A stretch of 64,000 nt of DNA from an uncultured Lachnospiraceae bacterium (GCA_910585205.1 CAJUCC010000042.1:1-64000); one strand, 5' to 3'. Positions 26,640 to 36,123 are shown, numbered from the stretch's first letter. Program-made: numbers and translations. Notes: generated by a model not told the origin, from the letters alone.

Positions 26640-27548
26640 ATGGCAAAACAGGCAAAAGGTCAGGAATTGGATGCGGAATCCGAAAATCTGGAAGAGATTA
26701 CGGATAAAAAGCGTCTGAAAGAAGAAAAGAAAAGACTGAAAGCGGAACAGAAAGCCCAGAAGAAAGAGGCAAAGCGCCGTGCAAAGGAACTGGATGCCCA
26801 GGAGGAAGAGCTGGACGAAGAAGCGGAAGGCGGTTCCGGGCCGATCGTGCTTGTCACCTTTATTATCGTGGTCATCTGGATTGCCATACTGGCGCTGCTG
26901 ATTAAACTGGATGTGGGCGGTTTCGGTTCCGGTGTACTGCGGCCTGTTCTGCAGAATGTGCCGGTTCTCAATAAAATTCTTCCGGCGGAGAAAATGGCAG
27001 GCCCGGGCGGCAGTGAGGGCAGTCAGGAAGAATATTATGGGTACACCGACCTGAAAGACGCGGTGGACCAGATCAAGCGTCTGGAACTGGAACTGGAAAA
27101 CGCGCAGAACGGCAATTCGAATACCGAGAAGCGGATTCAGGAACTGGAAGCGGAAATCGAACGTCTGCGGACGTTTGAGGATAACCAGATTGCCTTTGAA
27201 AATATTAAAAACGAATTTTATAACGAGGTGGTGTATTCGGACAAAGGGCCGGGCGCCGATGCCTTTATGAAATATTACGAATCCATGGATCCTGCCACGG
27301 CGGAAAAGGTTTATAAACAGGTTGTGACACAGGAACAGACGGACAGCAAGGTGCAGGAATATGCCAGCGCCTATGCGGCTATGAAACCCAAGGAGGCTGC
27401 AGGCATCTTTGAGGCGATGCAGGATGATCTGGATCTGGCGGCGAAGATATTGAATACAATGGCTGCGGATGACAGAGGGAAAATACTGGGGGTTATGGAC
27501 AAAGAGGTGGCGGCCAGACTGACAAAAATAATGGAGCCGGAGTCTTAA
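26640..27548 (+). CDS. MotE-like membrane protein (YlxF family)
   Basis: The 302-residue protein has a Lys/Glu/Ala-rich cytoplasmic coil (about 1-60), one membrane segment (68-90), an external coiled coil (LELELENAQNG, RIQELEAEIERLR) and a C-terminal MgtE-N-like helical domain (YYESMDPATAEKVYKQV, YAAMKPKEAAGIFEAM, KILNTMAADDRGKILGVM). This layout is that of YlxF/MotE, a stator-interacting chaperone-like protein in epsilonproteobacteria and a gene of unclear role between fliJ and fliK in Bacillus. It occupies exactly that position. The cytoplasmic basic N-terminus is longer than usual. Confidence 0.85.
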   Translation: MAKQAKGQELDAESENLEEITDKKRLKEEKKRLKAEQKAQKKEAKRRAKELDAQEEELDEEAEGGSGPIVLVTFIIVVIWIAILALLIKLDVGGFGSGVLRPVLQNVPVLNKILPAEKMAGPGGSEGSQEEYYGYTDLKDAVDQIKRLELELENAQNGNSNTEKRIQELEAEIERLRTFEDNQIAFENIKNEFYNEVVYSDKGPGADAFMKYYESMDPATAEKVYKQVVTQEQTDSKVQEYASAYAAMKPKEAAGIFEAMQDDLDLAAKILNTMAADDRGKILGVMDKEVAARLTKIMEPES

Positions 27549-27662
27549 CGGACATGATTTTATCTCCGATATAATGATTGGATATAACCGTGCGGCAGTG
27601 CAGGATACGGTGCTGCCGGGTACGGATATATCATAGATTAATACAAAGAAAGGAGGCAGGAA

Positions 27663-29072
27663 ATGACAACGACAAATGTAACGCAGGCAGTCGGAGCGCT
27701 GTTGGGCGCAGCCGGCGTAAGCGCTTCGGGCACTGCAGGACGATCCGGGGGCGACGGATTTTCACAGATCATGAATCGGACAAAAGATACCGCCGGTCAG
27801 ATGCAGGGACGGGGACAGGAAGGACAGGTAGACAATACCCGGACACCCGTCAAAGTAAACCGCAGCAATGTGCGGGAGACGGCGCCGGATAAATCGGCGG
27901 AAGAGGCGGCGAAAGCGGAAGACGTTCAGAATGCGGCGGAAAACGGAAAGGATCCGGAGGCGGCAGTCGAAGAAGCCATCGAAGAGGTGACGGAGGCGAT
28001 CGAAGAGGAACTGGGTATTTCCGATGAAGAGCTGGAAGCGATTATGAGCGAACTCGGACTGGTGCCGGTTGATCTGCTGCAGCCGGAAAACATACAGGCG
28101 ATCGTTATGGCGGCAGCCGGAGAGACGGACGGCATGAGCATTCTGACGAACGAGGGCCTGTACCAGAGTGTGCAGACATTGACGGGAATCGTGGAAGAGA
28201 TCGCTGCGGATGTACAGACGGAGCTTGGTATGGATGATGCGGCGTTTGCGGAAATGCTGCAGCAAATGGAAGTGACCGAAGAAATGCCGGAGATTGTTCC
28301 GGATCCCGTACAAGACAGCCAGGAACCGGTGGTGGTCGTATCCGGTGAAGCGGCGGAAGAGGCCGGATCGGAAACGGATACGGAGCAGACACAGACGACG
28401 CTTCCCGAAGCGGCGGAAGACACATCCGGGGCGGAAAAAGAGACGGCCGTACCGGAAACGGCGCGGGAGAAGTCTTCGGGAGAGGAGAAGCAGTCCGGTG
28501 CACAGCATCAGGAAAACGGCAATCCCTTTTTACAGGGATGGAGCAGGAACGGCATGGATGTATGGCGTGACAATGCGGTTTCGGAGCCGCCTGAGATTCC
28601 CTTTACAACGGCGGATACGTCGGACATTATGAATCAGGTTACGGAGTACATGAAGCTGGAAGCCAGGCCGGATATGACAGAACTCGAACTGCGGCTGCAT
28701 CCGGAGAGCCTTGGTACGCTGCACATTCATCTTTCGGCGAAGGAAGGTGTGGTAACGGCACAGTTCACCGCAGAAAACGAGGCGGTCAGAAATGTACTGG
28801 AAGCGCAGGCGATTCAGCTGAAAGAAAATCTGAATGAGCAGGGCGTTAAGGTGGAGGCGGTGGAAGTCACCATTGCGAGCCACGGATTTGAGCGCAGTTT
28901 TGCCGAAAACGGCGAAGACGGCGGACAGTATGAAGAACCGAAAAAGCGGGGCACGCGCAGGATTCAACTGAACGACGGTGTCTCTTTGGACGAGATGGAT
29001 CTCTCCGACGAAGAACGCATTGCTGCGGAAATGATGGAACAAAACGGCAACACGGTAGACTATATGGCATAA
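27663..29072 (+). CDS. fliK: Flagellar hook-length control protein FliK
   Basis: The 469-residue protein has a long, low-complexity, Glu/Ala-rich N-terminal ruler region (about 1-310) and a FliK C-terminal switch domain (LELRLHPESLGTLHIHLSAKEGVVTAQFTAEN, near 340-400). FliK measures the hook and flips the export specificity of FlhB. The ruler makes it acidic and poorly conserved. An AAAGGAGGCAGG site lies upstream. The 114-base gap before it holds a TATAAT at about 27571 without a good -35. Confidence 0.92.
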   Translation: MTTTNVTQAVGALLGAAGVSASGTAGRSGGDGFSQIMNRTKDTAGQMQGRGQEGQVDNTRTPVKVNRSNVRETAPDKSAEEAAKAEDVQNAAENGKDPEAAVEEAIEEVTEAIEEELGISDEELEAIMSELGLVPVDLLQPENIQAIVMAAAGETDGMSILTNEGLYQSVQTLTGIVEEIAADVQTELGMDDAAFAEMLQQMEVTEEMPEIVPDPVQDSQEPVVVVSGEAAEEAGSETDTEQTQTTLPEAAEDTSGAEKETAVPETAREKSSGEEKQSGAQHQENGNPFLQGWSRNGMDVWRDNAVSEPPEIPFTTADTSDIMNQVTEYMKLEARPDMTELELRLHPESLGTLHIHLSAKEGVVTAQFTAENEAVRNVLEAQAIQLKENLNEQGVKVEAVEVTIASHGFERSFAENGEDGGQYEEPKKRGTRRIQLNDGVSLDEMDLSDEERIAAEMMEQNGNTVDYMA

Positions 29073-29084
29073 AGGAGGAGATTT

Positions 29085-30029
29085 ATGAGTTTGATAGCAC
29101 CCGTAAAAAACGGGCAGGTTGTAGACACATCAAAAAACACATCCTCGAAAGAAGCGGAGAAATCCGGCGGCACATTGGGAAAAGACGCATTTTTGCAGCT
29201 TCTGGTGGCGCAGATGAAATATCAGGATCCGCTGGAACCGACTTCCAATACGGAATATATTTCGCAGCTTGCGACATTCTCCAGTCTGGAAGAAATGCAG
29301 AATATGACGGCTGCGATGAATCTGCAGCGGGCGTCCAATCTGGTAGGTGAGGAAGTATATATCAAGACAACTGACGCCACGACCGGAAGTTCGAATTATG
29401 TACATGGCAAGGTCAACTTTGTCAGCTATCAGAATGGCAAGGCATATGTCAATGTAAACGGCGAAAACTATCCGCTGGATGATGTGGAAAGCATTTACGA
29501 TCCCGAGTATTCGAAAGCTTACGATCTGGCATACGAGTGGACTGTCGGCCTGAACAAACTGCCTTCGCTTGCAAAGCTGCGGCTTTCCGACGAAGAAGAT
29601 GTTATGAAGCTGAAAGATACATTCGATAAGATGACAGATTATCAGAAGACATTCCTGACCAAAGAGAATGTAGAGAAGATGGAAAGTTATGTGAAACAGA
29701 TTGAACTGCTCAAGAAAGCGAAAGAAGATCTGGATAACAAACTGGAGGAAGACAACAAAGTAGAAGACGGCGACTCCACCGACAAAACGGATGAAACCGA
29801 TAAAACGGAAAAGCCCGATGAGACGCAAAAGCCTGACGAAACGCAAAAACCTGACGAGACGGAAAAACCCGAAGAATCCGATCCGAGTGAAGCGGCAGGC
29901 AAGTCTGACGCGACAAAGCCGGCCGAAGCGGAAGAACCTTCCGGGGAAGCACAACAGGCGGCGGCAGCCACACAGCCCGCGGAGACAGAGGCGATAACCG
30001 ATACGGAAGGCGTGGCCGAGACAGAATAA
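29085..30029 (+). CDS. flgD: Flagellar hook-capping protein FlgD with long acidic tail
   Basis: The first 140 residues match FlgD: LGKDAFLQLLVAQMKYQDPLEP (29-50), FSSLEEMQNM and VGEEVYI. FlgD caps the growing hook and leaves when it is complete. After the core, a helical segment (about 145-225) and a low-complexity tail (about 225-314) rich in Thr, Glu, Lys, Pro and Asp follow. Total length, 314 residues, is well above the usual 140-240. The tail repeats KPDETQ-type units, also seen at DNA level. AGGAGG precedes the start. Confidence 0.93.
   Translation: MSLIAPVKNGQVVDTSKNTSSKEAEKSGGTLGKDAFLQLLVAQMKYQDPLEPTSNTEYISQLATFSSLEEMQNMTAAMNLQRASNLVGEEVYIKTTDATTGSSNYVHGKVNFVSYQNGKAYVNVNGENYPLDDVESIYDPEYSKAYDLAYEWTVGLNKLPSLAKLRLSDEEDVMKLKDTFDKMTDYQKTFLTKENVEKMESYVKQIELLKKAKEDLDNKLEEDNKVEDGDSTDKTDETDKTEKPDETQKPDETQKPDETEKPEESDPSEAAGKSDATKPAEAEEPSGEAQQAAAATQPAETEAITDTEGVAETE
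29783..29875 (+). repeat. Short degenerate repeats in the flgD tail
   Basis: The coding sequence repeats an 18-base unit translating to KPDETQ and related units (KTDETD, KPDETE), roughly five times. Unit copies differ at third positions, so this is old, selected low complexity rather than a fresh expansion. Confidence 0.6.
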
Positions 30030-30073
30030 ATAAAACGGACGGGCGCAGTCCATGAGACGGAAGGAGTAGAAGC

Positions 30074-30475
30074 ATGAAAATACAGGACAGCCAATACCTT
30101 TCCGCACTGCAGATACCGAATCAGTTCCCGGGTCGGAGAACCAGTACCCGCGAGGCTGCTTTGCAGAAAGACGGGGTTTCCTTTCAGGACATTCTGGCGG
30201 AGAAATCAGGACGGACAGAAGGGGGACTGAAGTTTTCCAAACATGCTGCAAATCGGCTGGCAGACAGAAATATCAGGCTTACAGACGAGCAGATCGGTCG
30301 TCTGAGCGACGGAACGCAGAAAGCCGGTGCGAAAGGAATCAGAGAATCGCTGGTGCTTGTTGACCAGCTTGCCTTCATTGTCAATATCCCCAACCAGACG
30401 GTGGTAACGGCGATGGACCAGGCAGAGACACAGGCAAATATATTTACCAACATCGACGGTGCCGTAATCGTATAG
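30074..30475 (+). CDS. Flagellar operon protein, TIGR02530 family
   Basis: The 133-residue protein matches the small flagellar operon family TIGR02530: FSKHAANRLADRNIRLTDEQIGRL and LVLVDQLAFIVNIPNQTVVTAMD. The family is found between flgD and flgE in clostridia and spirochaetes; its role is unsettled, perhaps hook assembly or export. Here it lies in that position. A GGAAGGAG site sits upstream. The N-terminal 50 residues are variable. Confidence 0.85.
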   Translation: MKIQDSQYLSALQIPNQFPGRRTSTREAALQKDGVSFQDILAEKSGRTEGGLKFSKHAANRLADRNIRLTDEQIGRLSDGTQKAGAKGIRESLVLVDQLAFIVNIPNQTVVTAMDQAETQANIFTNIDGAVIV

Positions 30476-30557
30476 CCGGACCTTATGGAGGCAGACGCTC
30501 CCGACTGACAGACGGAGCAAAACGGACACCCGGTAAGAGTAGGAGGTCATAAATACT

Positions 30558-32609
30558 ATGATGAGATCAATGTTTTCTGGTGTGGCGGGGTTAAAAACAC
30601 ACCAGGTTAAGATGGACGTAATCGGTAACAACATCGCCAATGTCAATACGACGGCGTACAAATCCAGTTCCATCAATTTCAGCGAGCTTTTATACCAGAC
30701 GCAGTCACGTGCGTCCGGTCCCAACGGCCTGACAGGCCGGGCCGGTATCAACCCCAAACAGATCGGTCTCGGCGTACAGTCCGCCGCCATCACCAATGCC
30801 ATCACCACCGGCGGCGCGACACAGAATACAGGCAACCCGTTTGATATTAAGATTAACGGGGAAGCGTTCTTTGTTGTCAGCGACGGCAAGAGCAATTACT
30901 TTACAAGAGACGGTTCTTTCTATGTGGATGCCGCGGGAAATCTGGCCATGTCCTCAAACGGTTACAATGTTATGGGATGGGGCGTAGACGAGGCAACCCA
31001 GACGATCAAAAAGGATACGGTACAGGCATTGCGCATTATGAGCGCTGCCAATATGACTTATCCGCCGGAATCCACGACGGAAGCGTATGTGGACGGCATT
31101 CTGGATAAGAATGAGCCGGATGCATCCACGGAAGCCGGCAAGACAATGAACCTGAGCTTCTTTGACGCACTGGGCTACAGCTATACGGCGAAGTTTGCGA
31201 TTAAAGCAACCGATGTCAAGGGCGAGTACACGGTGGAACTGACGGACATTCAGAACTCCGAAGGGGAATCTCTTGTGGATGTTTACAATGTCAATAGCAT
31301 CAATGACATTGCGGGATTCGGCGGCGCCGGTTCCCTGACCAAGACAGAGCTCAGAGATCTGATTACAGGTGCGAAATACGACCCGGCTACCCAGACCTAT
31401 ACGAAAATACAGGAATTGGAAGATGTTTTCAGTGATTTTAAGGCAAATCGTATCAGCGGTATAAAGAACTATCAGGTAAAGGATCCTGCGGCCGCTACCG
31501 GCACACATGCGGCAGGCGATACGATTACGCTGACAGGCAAAGGCTCCATGTCTCAGAAAGATCTGGAGAGTGTTTATAAGATGATCTTTGTGTCGGCTGA
31601 TGACCCGGCCAACCATTTCCGGGACGACACAACGAATCCGCCGACGCCGGGGCAGGATTATTACTATTATGAAGAAGTGGATCCGGCCGATCCCACCAAG
31701 AAGACACCGATCTATCTGACAGGGGATGCAACGGATACCACGAATATGGATAACTGGAAGAAGGCGCTGAATATAACCCAGATGACTTCCTTTACATTCA
31801 ATACGGATAAAGGCATTGAATTTGAAGTGGAGCAGGATTTTACAGTCGCCAAGGATAATACAATATATGACGGAACGGATTTTGTCGGTAATATTACGCA
31901 GGAAGAGGCTTACGGCGTGGATACCAGCGATCCGAACAAGCGGTATTCCTTTGTCGTTGCCGAAAACGGCAAGGCGCAGGTTACGACGACGACCGCTTAC
32001 AATGGCCACATTCTGAAATTCAACACCGATACCGGTAAATTTATATCGATTGGCAATCAGGACAGTGCGACGCTTGACTTTAATGCCAGCGCCACAACGA
32101 AACTCGGCACGACCGAATCGCTCGCCAACTTTACGGACATCAATATTGACTGGACGAACGTGACCTGGTTTGACAACGGCGGCGCCTCCACGATGACGGC
32201 GCAGTCCGGTACGGAAGGAAAGGGACTGGGATCCGGGCGGAAACTGGGGAATATGTCCGGTGTCACCATCCAGAATAACGGTGAAATCTACGGTGTCTAT
32301 GACAATGGTATGACGAAGCTGCTCGGACAGATTGCGGTGGCAAAATTTGCCAATGCCGCGGGTCTGGAAAAGGCAGGAGATAATCTGTACTCGGCGACGC
32401 TGAACTCCGGGGAGTTTGACGGCATCGGTGTGGATATTACGGCCGACGGCGCAGGCAGCATGACGACCGGTGCACTGGAAATGAGTAACGTGGATCTGTC
32501 CTCCGAGTTTACGCATATGATTACGACACAGAGAGGATTCCAGGCGAACAGCCGTATTATCACCGTATCCGACACATTGCTGGAAGAACTTATCAATCTG
32601 AAGCGGTAA
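30558..32609 (+). CDS. flgE: Flagellar hook protein FlgE, enlarged
   Basis: The 683-residue protein has a standard FlgE start (SMFSGVAGLKTHQVKMDVIGNNIANVNTTAYKS) and end (NVDLSSEFTHMITTQRGFQANSRIITVSDTLLEELINL). The ends form the coiled core of the hook. The total is much longer than the roughly 400 residues of many FlgE; the additional part lies in the surface-exposed middle (about 170-600), rich in Thr, Asp and Lys. Exposed hook domains vary freely, so this likely changes the outer surface. Two adjacent ATG codons (30558, 30561) are possible; GTAGGAGG lies upstream. Confidence 0.95.
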   Translation: MMRSMFSGVAGLKTHQVKMDVIGNNIANVNTTAYKSSSINFSELLYQTQSRASGPNGLTGRAGINPKQIGLGVQSAAITNAITTGGATQNTGNPFDIKINGEAFFVVSDGKSNYFTRDGSFYVDAAGNLAMSSNGYNVMGWGVDEATQTIKKDTVQALRIMSAANMTYPPESTTEAYVDGILDKNEPDASTEAGKTMNLSFFDALGYSYTAKFAIKATDVKGEYTVELTDIQNSEGESLVDVYNVNSINDIAGFGGAGSLTKTELRDLITGAKYDPATQTYTKIQELEDVFSDFKANRISGIKNYQVKDPAAATGTHAAGDTITLTGKGSMSQKDLESVYKMIFVSADDPANHFRDDTTNPPTPGQDYYYYEEVDPADPTKKTPIYLTGDATDTTNMDNWKKALNITQMTSFTFNTDKGIEFEVEQDFTVAKDNTIYDGTDFVGNITQEEAYGVDTSDPNKRYSFVVAENGKAQVTTTTAYNGHILKFNTDTGKFISIGNQDSATLDFNASATTKLGTTESLANFTDINIDWTNVTWFDNGGASTMTAQSGTEGKGLGSGRKLGNMSGVTIQNNGEIYGVYDNGMTKLLGQIAVAKFANAAGLEKAGDNLYSATLNSGEFDGIGVDITADGAGSMTTGALEMSNVDLSSEFTHMITTQRGFQANSRIITVSDTLLEELINLKR

Positions 32610-32655
32610 TGTCTGTGCATGGTAAATAAATGAAGCGGACGGAAGGCCTGTTATA

Positions 32656-32664
32656 TGATATAAT
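32656..32664 (+). promoter_or_regulatory. Extended -10 candidate between flgE and flbD
   Basis: TG-A-TATAAT, a match to an extended -10, but no clear -35 at 16-18 bases. Could be a secondary promoter for the flbD-motAB part of the operon. Confidence 0.35.
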
Positions 32665-32681
32665 CAGAAGATGAAATAAGG

Positions 32682-32720
32682 AGACAGGGGACGATGGCGG
32701 TATTTCCTAGTGCCCTGTCT
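32682..32720 (+). repeat. Stem-loop between flgE and flbD
   Basis: AGACAGGG (32682-32689) pairs perfectly with CCCTGTCT (32713-32720); loop of 23 bases. No T run follows, so it is more likely an mRNA-stability or processing hairpin than a terminator. Confidence 0.5.
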
Positions 32721-32743
32721 TCGTTATGGAGGGGATATGGGGT

Positions 32744-32929
32744 ATGATCGAGCTGACAAAGCTGAATGGGCAGAAAGTACTGGTAAACTGCGATCTGATT
32801 GAACTGGTGGAGGAAACGCCCGATACGGTTGTCTCGTTTACAACCGGCAGAAAAATAATTGTAAAAGAAAGTAGACAAGAAGTGAAAAATCTAGTAAAAT
32901 CGTATAGAAAGGATATTTTTGCAGACTAG
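32744..32929 (+). CDS. flbD: FlbD/SwrD family motility protein
   Basis: From the ATG at 32744 the protein has 61 residues and the standard MIELTKLNG start, then NCDLIELVEETPDTVVSFTTGRKIIVKES. SwrD in Bacillus raises flagellar torque through the stators. GGAGGGG lies nine bases upstream of this ATG; an in-frame ATG at 32726 precedes that site. motA follows. Confidence 0.92.
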   Translation: MIELTKLNGQKVLVNCDLIELVEETPDTVVSFTTGRKIIVKESRQEVKNLVKSYRKDIFAD

Positions 32930-32953
32930 CGCAGAAATAGGAGGGTGAGGAAC

Positions 32954-33748
32954 TTGGATATAGCATCAGTAATAGGCCTGGTTTTGTGCTTTGTTATGGT
33001 AATCTTCGGTATTCTGAGTAATGCAGGCGTGGGTGGTCTCCCGTCATTCGTTGACGTTCCTTCCGCTATCATTACGTTCGGCGGCGCCTTTTCTGCGATA
33101 CTTGCTTCTAAGACAATGGCAGATTTTGTCGGCGGTTTGAAGAGTTTTGCACTTGTGATAAAACCGGTTTCTTTTGATGTGACAGCGATTATCCGCAAGA
33201 TAATCGATCTGTCCAATATAGCGAGAAAGGAAGGTCTGCTGTCTCTCGAAGAGGCTGCGGGTGATCTGGAAGACGAATTCCTGAAAAAAGGCATTCTGCT
33301 CGTTGTCGACGGTACGGATCCGGAGCTTGTCCGTGCGATCATGGAGACAGAGCTTGTCAGCATGAACGACAGGCATAAATCCAATATCGGTTTCTGGGAG
33401 GATGTGGCCTCCATGGGACCGGCCTGGGGTATGATCGGTACGCTGATCGGGTTGATTCTGATGTTGAAAAACATGAATGATCCTTCTTCGATCGGTCCGT
33501 CCATGGCGGTGGCGCTGATTACTACATTATATGGTTCCCTGCTTGCCAACTGGATATGCACACCTGTGGCATGTAAATTAAAAACAAATAACAGTATTGA
33601 GATGCAGGCAAAAGAGATTATGATAGAGGGGCTCCTGTCCATTCAGGCAGGTGAAAATCCCAGAGTCATCGAAGAAAAGCTGAAGTCCTTCCTGGCTCCG
33701 AAAGACAGGACGGCAGCCGATGAGGGCGGAGGTGAAGCAGATGGCTAA
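32954..33748 (+). CDS. motA: Flagellar stator protein MotA
   Basis: The 264-residue protein has four membrane segments and the MotA/ExbB signature MGPAWGMIGTLIGLILML, followed by TTLYGSLLANWICTPVA. MotA with MotB forms the ion channel that drives rotation. I choose the TTG at 32954, eight bases after AGGAGGG and giving the usual MDIASVIG start; a GTG at 32945 overlaps that site. The end overlaps motB by eight bases. Confidence 0.95.
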   Translation: MDIASVIGLVLCFVMVIFGILSNAGVGGLPSFVDVPSAIITFGGAFSAILASKTMADFVGGLKSFALVIKPVSFDVTAIIRKIIDLSNIARKEGLLSLEEAAGDLEDEFLKKGILLVVDGTDPELVRAIMETELVSMNDRHKSNIGFWEDVASMGPAWGMIGTLIGLILMLKNMNDPSSIGPSMAVALITTLYGSLLANWICTPVACKLKTNNSIEMQAKEIMIEGLLSIQAGENPRVIEEKLKSFLAPKDRTAADEGGGEADG

Positions 33749-34550
33749 AAAGAGGGAAGAAGAACCCCCAAAAGGTTCACCGGCGTGGATGGCGACATTC
33801 AGTGACCTGATGAATCTGTTGCTTTGTTTTTTCGTGCTTTTGTTTTCCATGTCTTCCGTGGATGCACAAAAGTTTGAGCTGATCGCATCTTCCTTCTCTC
33901 AGTCGTTCAGTATCTTCACCGCGGGTGCGACCGCGATCGGAGACGGCATGCTGGTCAGCATGGGTGTCAGTCAGCTGAATGAACTGGATGAGTTTACGAG
34001 CAGTATGGGTAAAACGGCAGACGGACAGAGCGATGAAATGGAAGATCTGGAAAAGATGACAGAAGCGCTGGATGCGGAAAAGCTGAAACAGTCCGAAGAA
34101 CTGGCGGAAAAGATTGAAGAGGCTGTGGAGGAACAGGAACTGGGCAGGGAAGTGGATATGGAAGTGACGTCACAGTATGTGCAGCTTTCACTGAAAGGCG
34201 CCCTGTTGTTTGATTCGGGCAGCAGCGAACTGAAGGCGGAAGCGCTTCCGGTGCTGGATAAACTGGGACTGATTCTGGAGCGCTATGCGGACAGCGTGAT
34301 CGAGATTGAGGGCCATACCGACAATGTGCCGATCAATAGTGCACGTTTTGCAAATAACAATGAACTGAGCAGCGCGCGTGCGCTTTCGGTATTTGACTAT
34401 TTTATTGATACGACAACATTGAACCCGGCGATGATTAAACACTCCGGACGGGGGGAATATGTGCCGATCGCGGATAATTCCAATCCGGAAGGACGGGCGA
34501 AGAACAGACGGGTGGAAATAAAAATTTATCATACACTGAGTGCGTATTAG
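33741..34550 (+). CDS. motB: Flagellar stator protein MotB
   Basis: The 269-residue protein has a short cytoplasmic part, a membrane helix (about 20-40) with the ion-binding aspartate D22 in FSDLMNLLLCFF, a variable acidic helical region and a C-terminal OmpA-like peptidoglycan-binding domain (IEIEGHTDNVPIN, NPEGRAKNRRVEIKI). It anchors the stator to the wall. GGAGGTG precedes ATG 33741; the in-frame ATG at 33720 is before that site. Confidence 0.95.
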   Translation: MAKKREEEPPKGSPAWMATFSDLMNLLLCFFVLLFSMSSVDAQKFELIASSFSQSFSIFTAGATAIGDGMLVSMGVSQLNELDEFTSSMGKTADGQSDEMEDLEKMTEALDAEKLKQSEELAEKIEEAVEEQELGREVDMEVTSQYVQLSLKGALLFDSGSSELKAEALPVLDKLGLILERYADSVIEIEGHTDNVPINSARFANNNELSSARALSVFDYFIDTTTLNPAMIKHSGRGEYVPIADNSNPEGRAKNRRVEIKIYHTLSAY

Positions 34551-34568
34551 GATGGGGAGGATAAATAA

Positions 34569-35087
34569 ATGAAAAGGAACTTATTGTCGATCATCATACT
34601 GGCGCTCCTGGTTGTCAACCTGGTGCTGACTTCTATTATGATGGTCAATGTAAGCAGCGCTTCCAAAAAGACGGCCGCACTGGTAGGGGATATTGCGGAT
34701 ACGTTGAAGCTGGAACTTTCCGACGGCACTGCGGCAGGCGCTATGCGGACGGAGGTGCCGATGGAGGACATCGAGGTTTATAAGATAGAGAACCAGATGA
34801 CCATTCCTCTGAAGACGGGAGAGGACGGAGCGCCGCATTATTGTCTTGTATCGGTGGCATTGTCGATGAATACCAAAAGCCCCGGGTACAAGTCATTCGG
34901 AGCGGATCTGGCTTCCAAAGAGAGCTTGATTACCGGCGAGATCTATGAAGTGATCGGAAGCTATACATGGGAGGAAGCGCAGGCGAATAAAGATATTATG
35001 CGTGACGATATCTTAAAGAGGATTCAGGTGATGTTTGATTCTGACTTTATTTTCCAGGTCTCTTTCAGCGATATTATCTTCCAATAG
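34569..35087 (+). CDS. fliL: Flagellar basal body-associated protein FliL
   Basis: The 172-residue protein has an N-terminal membrane segment (about 5-27) and a C-terminal FliL domain (VSVALSMNTKSPGYK, DDILKRIQVMFDSDFIFQVSFSDIIFQ). FliL surrounds or supports the stators. Sequence conservation is modest, but size, topology and position between motB and fliM are decisive. GGGGAGG lies upstream. Confidence 0.92.
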   Translation: MKRNLLSIIILALLVVNLVLTSIMMVNVSSASKKTAALVGDIADTLKLELSDGTAAGAMRTEVPMEDIEVYKIENQMTIPLKTGEDGAPHYCLVSVALSMNTKSPGYKSFGADLASKESLITGEIYEVIGSYTWEEAQANKDIMRDDILKRIQVMFDSDFIFQVSFSDIIFQ

Positions 35088-35139
35088 TCCTTTGAATATT
35101 ATATGATAAAAAGAGGGCAGCGACGGGAGGTGAGCTGGA

Positions 35140-36120
35140 GTGGGAGAGGTTTTATCCCAGGCTGAAATAGACAATCTATTGGCTGCGTTCAGCAGCGGCG
35201 AGATAGATGTGGAAGAGATGCAGGAGCAGGATGAACGGCAGGTCAAAAATTATGACTTCAAGCGTCCCGCCAAGTTCTCCAAGGAGCATCTCAGGACTTT
35301 GGAATTTATATATGAACATTATGGCAGGCTTTTGTCAACCAGTCTGCCGGTATATTTGCGAAAGGGCGTTCAGGTATCCGTTATGAGTTCTGAAACGGTA
35401 ACGTTTTCGGAATTTACCAATGCGCTTTCCAATCCGGTCGTGTTGGGGATTGTTTCATTCCAGCCTTTGCCGGGCAATGTTATCATAGAACTCAGTACCA
35501 ATCTGGCATTTGCGATTATTGACAGGATGCTCGGAGGGCAGGGGGTTCCGCTCGAAAAAAACCGGGAATTCTCGGAAATCGAGATGATTATTATAGAAAA
35601 AATCCTTGTCATAGCAATGCAGCATATGCGTGAGCCGTGGAAGAACGTGGTGGAGATCAATCCGATGCTGGAACGGATCGAAACCAACTCGCAGTTTGCG
35701 CAGGTGATTTCTCCCAGTGATATGATCGCTATCGTTACACTGAATATTAAAGTGGGCGATGTCGAAGGGCTTATGAATGTCTGCCTTCCGTTTTTTACAC
35801 TGGAAAACATCATGGATAAACTGAATACCAAGTTCTGGTATTCGACGATTAAAGATAAAGACGATGAAAATTACGAAGAGTATATGGAGGCCCTGATTCG
35901 GCACGTAGATATACCGGTGAAAGCGGTATTGGGGAACAGTGCGATTTCTGTCAATGATTTCATTCATTTGCAGGTAGGGGATATTATTCGCCTGGATACT
36001 AAGACAGACAGTGAATTAAATGTCTTTGTTGGTAATATAAGAAAATTTACGGCGCTGCCTGGTGCAAGCGATGACCGTTATGCGGTACGGGTGACGTCAG
36101 TAATCAGAGAGGAGGAGTAG
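35140..36120 (+). CDS. fliM: Flagellar motor switch protein FliM
   Basis: The 326-residue protein starts with the CheY-P binding segment LSQAEIDNLLAAF, followed by FKRPAKFSKEHLRTLEFIYEHYGRLL, and ends in a FliN-like domain. FliM receives the chemotaxis signal at the switch. The GTG start at 35140 follows GGGAGGTG by seven bases. fliY follows after three bases. Confidence 0.97.
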   Translation: MGEVLSQAEIDNLLAAFSSGEIDVEEMQEQDERQVKNYDFKRPAKFSKEHLRTLEFIYEHYGRLLSTSLPVYLRKGVQVSVMSSETVTFSEFTNALSNPVVLGIVSFQPLPGNVIIELSTNLAFAIIDRMLGGQGVPLEKNREFSEIEMIIIEKILVIAMQHMREPWKNVVEINPMLERIETNSQFAQVISPSDMIAIVTLNIKVGDVEGLMNVCLPFFTLENIMDKLNTKFWYSTIKDKDDENYEEYMEALIRHVDIPVKAVLGNSAISVNDFIHLQVGDIIRLDTKTDSELNVFVGNIRKFTALPGASDDRYAVRVTSVIREEE

Positions 36121-36123
36121 GGC

